From SZUA-36 sp041570235 (GTDB lineage: Bacteria; Pseudomonadota; Gammaproteobacteria; Xanthomonadales; SZUA-36), in contig JBFFWN010000028.1 in the NCBI GenBank assembly GCA_041570235.1, positions 1 to 20,847 of the forward strand: a stretch of 20,847 nucleotides of DNA. The letters are read 5' to 3'. Shown here in pieces: positions 7,317 through 13,585 of this stretch. The notes beneath the pieces are model-generated. The model did not search any database and had not been told where the DNA came from. It was given only the letters and a program-made list of their open reading frames with translations. The translations under genes were made by a program, and so were the position numbers. Position 1 is the first letter of the stretch; every line of letters starts with the position of its first letter.

Positions 7317-9563
7317 TTAAGGGCTGTCGGTGGAGAATTGCGCGCAGGTTTCGGCGGCCGGTTGCCAGGTCGGCACAATGGGATTCGGGCCGCACAGCAT
7401 ATTCACGACCTGCTTGCGTTCCGCAGCGATGGTGTCGAGCATGCGGCCAAGCAGGGCCTGGAACCGTGGGTCATCCCGCAGAGATGCATATTGCGGTGAT
7501 TCACCTACCCAGGACATACGGGTTCCCAACGCCATCGCACGTTCCAGCGCCTCGATAGCATCTCCCTTGCGTTGATCGAGCATTGCCAGCTTTGCTTTTT
7601 GGATCTCGACCCTGCTTCCATACATGCCGCTTTCTATCATGCTTTGCAGGTCAGCGGCAGCAAGGTCGCGCCACTGCCTCGCCTCGTCCGGGTACTCTGC
7701 CGCAGCGGCTATCCAGGCCATGTCCAGCAGGCCCCAGATTTGTTGGGGCCTGGTTTCAAACTCATTGAAAATCGAGCGGGCCAGTGACATGGCCTCTTCC
7801 GTCTCTTCCGGGAAAACCGCCAGGCCAAGCATAAGATTGAAGCGCGCCCTCACTGAGGAAGGTTCGCCGGCATAATGCTCGCGGGCCAGGCGTATGACGG
7901 AATCCTCATCGCCGCGCAACCAGGCAACATCAAGCGCGTCCATGCGTGGGTCGACAAGCATGGCCTCTTCGACCAGTCCCAGGTCTCCCAGTATCCTTCT
8001 CAGCCTGGTGCGCGACAAGCTGCGGCCAGGGTCCAACTCGATGGAACGATAGTAATGACGCACTGCGTCGACGACATGGCCACGATTCAGGGCGACGCCA
8101 CCCTGGGCAGCCAGGCCGTAGCTTTCATCCAGGGCCTGCAGGTGCTCTACTAATTGCTCCACGCGGACACCATCATCGTAGGACGTATTCACGAATCTTA
8201 CTGTGGCACTGAAAAGGGCGATCATGGAAAGCGGGTCGACTTCCACCATACGTACGGTGGTGGCCAGCGCTTCGCGGTGCAGCCCGCTGCGACTTTGGGC
8301 CAGGCCCTGCCAGTTGAGGACTTCACCACTGGACGGGTTAATCAGCAATGAGCGGCGGTAGTAATCCATCGCCAGGTCGATATGCCGGTCCGTGCTCTCC
8401 AGCAGGCCAAAGACGGCCAGCACCTGCGGATCTTCCGGCGCCAACCGGTAGGCCTCTTCCACCAGTGGCCGTGCCAGGGCAATGCTCTCGGGTTGCGGAA
8501 TCTCGCCATAGCTGCCGAAACCATCTGACAGGAACAGGATGGTCTGCGCTTCTCCGGCCCAGGCCATGGCGAAGCCTGGATCCAGCCGCCGGGCTTCTTC
8601 GAAACGCTGGCGGGCAGACTCCAGGGCCGGCAGCGTGCGCTGATCCAGTTCGGCCCGGCCTTTGAAGTAGAGTTCCAGCGCGGCCATGTTCTCTGTCGGT
8701 ATTTCACGCACGCGCAGCTGCTCATCCGGTGTCAGCGTGACCCGCAGGGCATTGGTCACGGCGCTTGAGATCTCGCTCTGGATAGCGAAGATATTGCTGG
8801 TTGTTAGCTCGCGGTCATAGGTTTGCGCCCACAGGTGAGCATCCGTGGCGGCATCGATCAGCTGCATGTTGATGCGTACCTGGTTGCCGGCCCTCTGCAC
8901 ACCGCCTTCAAGGATGGTGGCCACACCCAGCTGCTTCGCGATATCCCGAATGCTCAGGTTGGTGTCCTTAAACCGGGCCACCGAGGTACGTGAGATAACC
9001 CGCAAGGACTTGATCTGAGCCAACTGGGTCAGCAGGTCGTCGTGAATGCCGCTGCTGAAGTACTCGTCTTCATTCAGATTGCTACGGTTTTCGAACGGCA
9101 GCACGGCGATGGATTTGTCGCTGGGCAGGGAGGACGTTGGCTCAATCGCAGTATTGGCAGCCGGGCCCGTCACTTCGGCACTGGTGGCAGGCTCCCCGGA
9201 TGGTTCTGTTGGTGTGCTGAACTTATCCCAGGCGAAATAACCCAGCGCCAGTGTCAGGACGACGATGATGGCGCGGTCGAGCTTGTTGCCGGTCTTTGGT
9301 GTGATCGAAGTGTTTGGATCAACATCTTTTTCGCGCTTGATACCCTCGGGGGTCAGCTCGAAAGCCCAGGCAAACACCAGCACCACCGGGAAGCCGATAC
9401 CAAGCACCATCAGGATGGAAGAGAACAACCATTCGGGCGCGCCGATGTTGTCGATCATTACATCGGCTACCTGTACCACCAGCCACGCCACCACCAGGTA
9501 GGCGATGCCCACACGGAAGACGTTGCGGCGTTTAAGTTCCTGGAAAAATGTCAACTGAAGCAC
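7317..9563 (-). CDS. Membrane-anchored FlgO/TolB-N domain TPR protein (paralog 1)
   Basis: A 748-residue protein. It opens with the module FFQELKRRNVFRVGIAYLVV, with helices at about 17-37 and 47-68, the loop FAWAFELTPEGIKRE, and a third helix at about 97-113. After a low-complexity linker, residues about 151-280 form a TolB-N/FlgO-like domain (SIAVLPFENRS, EGGVQRAGNQVRINMQLIDA, HLWAQTYDREL). The rest, to 748, is helical with TPR-like repeats. In related proteins this C-terminal half is joined to adenylate-cyclase or winged-helix domains; here no such effector is present. It probably faces the periplasm and binds partners, which is inference. The start taken is GTG at 9563; a TTG at 9554 aligns exactly with the start of the paralog at 13586 and may be the true one. 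A tandem repeat lies upstream. Confidence 0.85.
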   Translation of the reverse strand: MLQLTFFQELKRRNVFRVGIAYLVVAWLVVQVADVMIDNIGAPEWLFSSILMVLGIGFPVVLVFAWAFELTPEGIKREKDVDPNTSITPKTGNKLDRAIIVVLTLALGYFAWDKFSTPTEPSGEPATSAEVTGPAANTAIEPTSSLPSDKSIAVLPFENRSNLNEDEYFSSGIHDDLLTQLAQIKSLRVISRTSVARFKDTNLSIRDIAKQLGVATILEGGVQRAGNQVRINMQLIDAATDAHLWAQTYDRELTTSNIFAIQSEISSAVTNALRVTLTPDEQLRVREIPTENMAALELYFKGRAELDQRTLPALESARQRFEEARRLDPGFAMAWAGEAQTILFLSDGFGSYGEIPQPESIALARPLVEEAYRLAPEDPQVLAVFGLLESTDRHIDLAMDYYRRSLLINPSSGEVLNWQGLAQSRSGLHREALATTVRMVEVDPLSMIALFSATVRFVNTSYDDGVRVEQLVEHLQALDESYGLAAQGGVALNRGHVVDAVRHYYRSIELDPGRSLSRTRLRRILGDLGLVEEAMLVDPRMDALDVAWLRGDEDSVIRLAREHYAGEPSSVRARFNLMLGLAVFPEETEEAMSLARSIFNEFETRPQQIWGLLDMAWIAAAAEYPDEARQWRDLAAADLQSMIESGMYGSRVEIQKAKLAMLDQRKGDAIEALERAMALGTRMSWVGESPQYASLRDDPRFQALLGRMLDTIAAERKQVVNMLCGPNPIVPTWQPAAETCAQFSTDSP

Positions 9564-9598
9564 TCAATCAAGATTATTATGTCGCTTAGCCTACTCAT

Positions 9599-9636
9599 TT
9601 TATCGGTGAATGACCACTTTATCGGTGAATGACCAC
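9599..9636. repeat. Perfect 2 x 19-bp tandem repeat
   Basis: TTTATCGGTGAATGACCAC occurs at 9599-9617 and again, with no gap, at 9618-9636. It lies in the 137-base spacer between the GH16 gene and the TPR gene, 36 bases before the TPR start on the minus strand. Both the position and the spacing of nearly two helical turns would suit paired binding sites for a regulator, but a simple duplication is also possible. Confidence 0.9.
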
Positions 9637-9700
9637 TCTATTTCAGCGGCAAGCCTATCCAACACGGGCCTTCCTGGCTATTCGTTGGCTTTTTAACAAT

Positions 9701-10591
9701 TCATTCGGTAGTTTTTTTCTGGTAGACGCGCACCCAGTCAACATAGAAGTATTGTGGAAACATCGTTGTCGCATCCGGGCGGCCGGAATATTTGCCACCA
9801 ACGGCCAGGTTGAAAAGGATATAGAAGGGTTGATGAAACTCCGAGTACACAGGATCGGTGAGCGAATGCGTGGCATATTCCCGGCCATCAATATACCAGG
9901 TGATTTTTTCCTCATCCCATTCCATTTCGAACACGTGAAATTGCTCGGCAAACCAGCCGTTGTCTAATTTGAACTTCCTGGCGCCCATATTGCGGTGGTT
10001 CCCATCGGCCCCAGCATAATGAATATTGGCTTCAACTGCGCCATTGTCCTTGGAACCATAAAATTCCATGATGTCTATTTCGCCCGACGAGGGCCAGGGC
10101 GTGTCGCCGCCATTTTCGTCAATATTGGCGCCCAGCATCCAGAACGCCGGCCACATGCCGTTACCATAAGGCAATTGCATACGTGCCGCGACGCGTCCAT
10201 GTGTCCAGCTGTGGTGTTTTCCCGTATGCAGGCGTGCCGAGGTGTATTGATCCATGCCGTGCTGATCCGACTGGTGAATGGCCTTGATCACCAGGCAGCC
10301 ATTGTCGATGTAGGCGTTTTCCGAAAGATCTGTATAGCGCTGCCATTCCTCGTTAAAGCGACCCGCTTTCTCGACCTGTGAAGTCCAGTTGCGCCGGTCG
10401 ATTGACGATGCTTCAAATTCATCCGACCAGACCAATTGCCACTCCGGTGAGATTTCGTGGGTGTCGTCTTCCAGGTTACTGGCTGGATAATGGATGTTTT
10501 TCGCAGTGTCGGTTTCCGCCAACAGGGAAGTCGTTTGAGCAAGCAGATAAAGTGATAAAGAAAGTCGAAGTAAAAATGTGGTTTTATGCAT
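9701..10591 (-). CDS. Secreted GH16 beta-glucanase (laminarinase-like)
   Basis: A 296-residue glycoside hydrolase family 16 enzyme. A signal peptide covers about residues 1-25 (hydrophobic stretch ending LLAE). The catalytic motif GEIDIMEF holds Glu171 (nucleophile), Asp173 and Glu176 (acid/base) in the ExDxxE order of laminarinases. GMWPAFWMLG before it, and ITWYIDGREY, FNLAVGGKYSG and YVDWVRVYQ after it, are strongly conserved in the family. It likely cleaves beta-1,3 or mixed-linkage beta-glucans outside the cytoplasm. No carbohydrate-binding module is attached. The ATG at 10591 has no strong ribosome site. The nearest downstream gene on the same strand is the TPR paralog, 137 bases away. 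No sugar transporter or TonB receptor is seen nearby. Confidence 0.92.
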   Translation of the reverse strand: MHKTTFLLRLSLSLYLLAQTTSLLAETDTAKNIHYPASNLEDDTHEISPEWQLVWSDEFEASSIDRRNWTSQVEKAGRFNEEWQRYTDLSENAYIDNGCLVIKAIHQSDQHGMDQYTSARLHTGKHHSWTHGRVAARMQLPYGNGMWPAFWMLGANIDENGGDTPWPSSGEIDIMEFYGSKDNGAVEANIHYAGADGNHRNMGARKFKLDNGWFAEQFHVFEMEWDEEKITWYIDGREYATHSLTDPVYSEFHQPFYILFNLAVGGKYSGRPDATTMFPQYFYVDWVRVYQKKTTE

Positions 10592-10675
10592 AAAATTGGG
10601 TTCAGGTTATACGAGAGAGCGTGTGAATATAGCATACCCTTTGGCAACGGGGCACAAAGAGAAGTGCGAGCGAGA

Positions 10676-10802
10676 AAAGAGTCCGAAGAGTCCGGACACC
10701 CATCAAAAGAGACCGGAAAAAGAGACCGGACACCCATGGACCTCCATCACATGGACCTCCAGCACAAGTATTAATGGCTGTCCCGACTTCTTGACTTCTC
10801 CA
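10676..10802. repeat. Repeat copy A with short internal tandem units
   Basis: This copy contains repeated units: AGAGACCGGA twice, GAGTCCG twice, GGACACCCAT twice and ATGGACCTCCA twice. Its core at 10751-10790 (ATGGACCTCC to TCCCGACTTC) aligns without gaps to 11762-11801 at most positions. Such GTCCGGACACC-rich units look like leftovers of a small mobile or REP-like element; no transposase remains. Confidence 0.7.
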
Positions 10803-10879
10803 CTGCTGTTTTCAGGGAGCAGGGAACTCAGGAATAGACAGAAATCAGACATTGGCTCTGCCCGGTGATGCCACAGGCA

Positions 10880-10911
10880 AAAAAAAGCGGTGAGCATGCA
10901 TCACTTTTTTT
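10880..10911. terminator. AT-rich T-tailed hairpin
   Basis: A run of A then G and TGA pairs with TCAC and a T-run, with a 3-base bulge and the loop GCATGCA. It could stop transcription on either strand, but no gene ends directly at it, so its role is uncertain. Confidence 0.3.
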
Positions 10912-10933
10912 GTTAACATAAGCATCCTTTCAA

Positions 10934-10975
10934 GCGCCCGTAGCTCATCAGGATAGAGCATCAGCTTCGGGGTGA
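10934..10975 (+). pseudogene. Truncated tRNA-Arg-like 5' half
   Basis: GCGCCCGTAGCTCATCAGG followed by ATAGAGCATCAGC matches the acceptor 5' strand, positions 8-9, the D arm and the 5' anticodon stem of a gammaproteobacterial tRNA-Arg (compare E. coli argX, recalled from memory). After TTCGGGG the expected anticodon-stem partner and T arm are missing, and the sequence runs into TGATTTTTT. No matching 3' half with CGGGCGC was found downstream. The end C(TTCG)G with ATCA/TGAT could form a weak hairpin before the T-run. I read it as a tRNA remnant, not a working tRNA. Confidence 0.6.
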
Positions 10976-11003
10976 TTTTTTCACTAACTTCCCTTGGTGG
11001 CTC

Positions 11004-11705
11004 ATGTCTTTATTCATCCGTTTATTATTGCTAATGTTGATTGCCGTATGCTCGTTCCCGGTTTACTCGCAGGGATCGGATGTACGTACTGTTCTGGATA
11101 GACTCATCCATTCATATGGTGGTGAGCAAAATCTTAAAAAATTGGACAGCATGGTTCAGGAATGGGACATGGTGGCCCTGATGAGAAAAACCCACGGCAC
11201 AGATACCCGGAGTATCCATGCTCCCGACAAGTTGCGGGTTGATTTGGGTTATCCGGAAAAATCTGAAACCCGGATACTCAACGGTGATATCGGTCATGTC
11301 ATTTTTGAAGGAAAACCTCCAGAGCAAGTCTCAGGAATGCAGTTGATCGCGATGCGGCTTCAATTGATGCGCTTGTATTCTCCCTTGATGCTGCGCAATA
11401 AAATTGATTCTGTCAGCCTGATAGAAGAAGGCGATCTGCTGGCATTGTCGCTGGTCGAAAATGGCGTGCATGTTCATTACATGGTGAACAAAGATAAATG
11501 GTTAATCGAAAAAGTCGCGGGAACCGTCATCATGAATCACGGTGAAATACAATTCCTCACCGAATACTCGGATTTCTCAGTCGTTGAAGGCGTGCTGATG
11601 CATCACAAGGAGAATAAATTCGCAGCGGGAATGAATACCGCCGTTCTCCAGTTACGCAAAGTTACTTTCGACGTCAATTATGATGACAATCGTTTCCAAC
11701 CCTGA
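11004..11705 (+). CDS. Periplasmic LolA/LppX-fold-like protein of unknown function
   Basis: A 233-residue protein with a signal peptide (about residues 1-22, hydrophobic core LLLLMLIAV, cleavage near VYS-QG). The mature part begins VRTVLDRLIHSYGGEQNLKKL, a pattern seen in many periplasmic proteins of the outer-membrane lipoprotein-sorting (LolA-like) fold; the rest is mostly alternating beta-type sequence. Cys16 sits in a poor lipobox (IAVC), so a lipoprotein is unlikely. I do not recognise a named family. The gene is visibly AT-richer than the operon to the left, and is bracketed by diverged repeat copies at 10676-10802 and 11733-11805, which suggests acquisition or rearrangement. The ribosome site before ATG 11004 is weak. 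Confidence 0.75.
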   Translation: MSLFIRLLLLMLIAVCSFPVYSQGSDVRTVLDRLIHSYGGEQNLKKLDSMVQEWDMVALMRKTHGTDTRSIHAPDKLRVDLGYPEKSETRILNGDIGHVIFEGKPPEQVSGMQLIAMRLQLMRLYSPLMLRNKIDSVSLIEEGDLLALSLVENGVHVHYMVNKDKWLIEKVAGTVIMNHGEIQFLTEYSDFSVVEGVLMHHKENKFAAGMNTAVLQLRKVTFDVNYDDNRFQP

Positions 11706-11732
11706 CAATTTTGATTGGAGGTATTGGTTCCC

Positions 11733-11805
11733 AGGAGTCCGGTGAAAGAGTCCGGACACCTATGGACCTAAGGCACAAATATTTATGGCTGTCCTGACTT
11801 CTCCT
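11733..11805. repeat. Repeat copy B, direct relative of copy A
   Basis: GAGTCCGG and AGAGTCCGGACACC are followed by a core at 11762-11801 (ATGGACCTAA to TCCTGACTTC) in the same orientation as 10751-10790, about 1.01 kb away. It lacks one internal duplicated unit found in copy A. Confidence 0.7.
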
Positions 11806-12024
11806 CCCCACGCCAAGTGATTGAAATTTGCGGATGGCATAGCCCTTTTTCTGCCAGCCGCTTCCCGTAACGTGAAAACATCGGTGATACTCAGGTCGTC
11901 ATCATCGAAACGGGGATAAAGCCGCTACTGATGCAATCAGAGACAGTCACACGGTAAGATTTCTCAGATATCAGCATGCGTGTTTCCCGCCGGACTGAAA
12001 TTTAACAGAAAAGCCTATAAGGTG

Positions 12025-12053
12025 TTGACGTACATCCGGCGGCGGTGTAAAAG
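12025..12053 (+). promoter_or_regulatory. Candidate sigma-70 promoter of the di-heme cytochrome gene
   Basis: TTGACG (12025-12030), a 17-base spacer and TAAAAG (12048-12053) lie 36 bases before the start codon. The -35 matches the consensus at five of six positions, the -10 at four. Confidence 0.45.
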
Positions 12054-12088
12054 GTTTTTAAGTATCTGTTTAATGAAATGATTTAAAA

Positions 12089-13510
12089 ATGGGAAATGAA
12101 GTGTCGCCTTATAAGCGAATTGTGACTGCTTTGGCATTGTGTGTGGTATCAGGTTTTGTGCAAGCTGAATTACCGGGGGAAGGCCCCCGTCTTGGTTATG
12201 ACCGCATTGATCAGCTTGCGATTGAGACCCAAAGCGTGAATCTTAAGGAAATAAGGCTTGCTGGTCTGAAGATCTTCAGCACGCCATTCAACAAGAAGGA
12301 CGGTTATGGCGACGGACCAATGGATTCCGATAACCCGACCGATCCCGGTGGCAGACCAACCCTCGGTGGCAACGGAACATTCCTGCGGGTCAATGGCCTG
12401 GACGGACAAACCTGCCTCGAGTGCCACTCTATAATCAGCAATGCCTATGTACCCGCCAGGTTCGGAATTGGCGGTGTCGGCGGCAGCGGCTCCAATGCCA
12501 TTTTTCAGCCGACATTCATTGATGTGGATGATTCCCTGGAGTTTGAGCAGGCGGCTATGGATGGCCGTTTCATCAATCCACTATTCCTTTTCGGATCCGG
12601 CGGAATTGAATTGCTTGCCAAAGAAATGACGGCTGAACTGCAGGGCTTGAAGTACCAGGCCCAACAGGCCCCCGGCGTCCCCGTACCGCTTGAAACCAAG
12701 GGCGTGAGCTTTGGCGAATTGGTCTACCGGGATGGTGATTTCGATGTCTCGAAAATAGACGGCATTGACGCTGATCTCGTGGTGCGGCCTTTCGGCCGCA
12801 AAGGAGAATTCGCCACGATCAGGGCATTTGACGATGCCGCGATGATGTTCCATTTTGGCATGCAACCTGTTGAGATTGTCGGGGAAGATGAAGACGCGGA
12901 CAACGACGGCGTAAGCAATGAAGTGCTGATCGGAGAACTCTCGGCACTGGTGATTTTTAATACGACGCTGGATCGACCAACCGAAGACAAACGCAGCAAG
13001 TCGGCTAACGAGGGCCGCGATATTTTCATGTCGCTGGGTTGCGCCTACTGTCATCGACCGTCACTGACCACCGAAAGCCGGACCCTTACCTATAGCTTTC
13101 CGGAAATCGAGGATGACCCCTACGCCAATATTTTTTATGAGGTCGACCTGGAAAAAGCGCCAACCAAGTTTAAAAAGGCGAAAAGCGGTGGTCTGGAAAT
13201 TCCTTTGTATGCAGATCTGAAACGCCACGACATGGGAATCGGCCTGGCGGAATCTTTTGGGCATTCTCTTGATACGCATTTCACAACAGCTCGCCTCTGG
13301 GGCGTAGCGGACACCGCACCCTATCTTCATGATGGCCGCGCCTTGACACTGGGGGAGGCCATTCTAATGCATGGAGGCGAGGCGCAGGCCACGCGTGACC
13401 GATACGCGGCATTGGATGAGGGTAGCCAGGCAAAACTTCTTGAGTTCCTGTTGTCACTGCGCACACCGGCGAAGCCGGCTGATGATCTAACCGGCAAAGA
13501 GGACCGTTGA
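12089..13510 (+). CDS. Periplasmic di-heme c-type cytochrome (DHOR/DUF1111-like oxidoreductase)
   Basis: A 473-residue protein with a signal peptide (about residues 1-26, cleavage near VQA-EL) and two heme-binding CxxCH motifs: CLECH at 109-113 and CAYCH at 318-322. The C-terminal block ARLWGVADTAPYLHDGRALT followed by LGEAILMHGGEA is typical of di-heme oxidoreductases related to CcpA/MauG peroxidases and DUF1111 proteins. The N-terminal part carries a Gly/Asp-rich loop (GYGDGPMDSDNPTDPGG), and residues about 278-290 (EDEDADNDGVSNE) resemble a calcium-binding loop. It likely transfers electrons in the periplasm, as a peroxidase or an oxidase of an unknown substrate. No partner (such as an imelysin or a MauG substrate) is adjacent. 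ATG 12089 is used; a GTG four codons in is possible. Confidence 0.88.
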   Translation: MGNEVSPYKRIVTALALCVVSGFVQAELPGEGPRLGYDRIDQLAIETQSVNLKEIRLAGLKIFSTPFNKKDGYGDGPMDSDNPTDPGGRPTLGGNGTFLRVNGLDGQTCLECHSIISNAYVPARFGIGGVGGSGSNAIFQPTFIDVDDSLEFEQAAMDGRFINPLFLFGSGGIELLAKEMTAELQGLKYQAQQAPGVPVPLETKGVSFGELVYRDGDFDVSKIDGIDADLVVRPFGRKGEFATIRAFDDAAMMFHFGMQPVEIVGEDEDADNDGVSNEVLIGELSALVIFNTTLDRPTEDKRSKSANEGRDIFMSLGCAYCHRPSLTTESRTLTYSFPEIEDDPYANIFYEVDLEKAPTKFKKAKSGGLEIPLYADLKRHDMGIGLAESFGHSLDTHFTTARLWGVADTAPYLHDGRALTLGEAILMHGGEAQATRDRYAALDEGSQAKLLEFLLSLRTPAKPADDLTGKEDR

Positions 13511-13523
13511 ACGGGCAGCACAT

Positions 13524-13561
13524 TTGGCAATAGCGGTTCCAGCGATTATGCTTACCGGTAA
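13524..13561 (+). promoter_or_regulatory. Candidate promoter with palindrome before TPR paralog 2
   Basis: TTGGCA (13524-13529), a 17-base spacer and TATGCT (13547-13552) are followed at once by the perfect 10-bp palindrome TTACCGGTAA (13552-13561), where transcription would begin. The leader would be under 30 bases. The arrangement suggests an operator over the start site. Confidence 0.4.
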
Positions 13562-13585
13562 TATTGGTTACCAAGAAGCCCGGCC

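Larger units (their letters stand above)
10592..11003. other. Mosaic gap with repeat copy A, AT-rich hairpin and tRNA remnant
   Basis: No convincing protein gene is seen here. The stretch holds a tandem-rich repeat (about 10676-10802), a T-tailed AT hairpin (10880-10911) and the 5' half of a tRNA-like sequence (10934-10975). It separates the minus-strand GH16 gene from a plus-strand gene. Its patchwork nature suggests past insertion or deletion. Confidence 0.6.
11706..12088. other. Gap with repeat copy B and cytochrome promoter region
   Basis: Repeat copy B fills about 11733-11805. From 11806 to about 12000 I see no gene; the minus strand shows only short broken stretches with an internal TGA, possibly a decayed frame. 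A candidate promoter for the cytochrome lies at 12025-12053. Confidence 0.6.

Noticed and set aside
9599..9636. CRISPR-like repeat
   Set aside because: There are only two units, directly abutting, with no spacers and no cas genes.
10592..10660. Promoter of the GH16 gene
   Set aside because: TATATT and TATAAC elements exist on the minus strand, but none has an acceptable -35 at normal spacing.
10934..11010. Complete tRNA gene
   Set aside because: There is no anticodon-stem partner, T arm or acceptor 3' strand after the first half, and none was found downstream as expected for an intron-split gene.
11806..12000. Decayed gene on the minus strand between the repeat and the cytochrome
   Set aside because: Only short broken frames with an internal TGA are visible, and no family pattern could be recognised.
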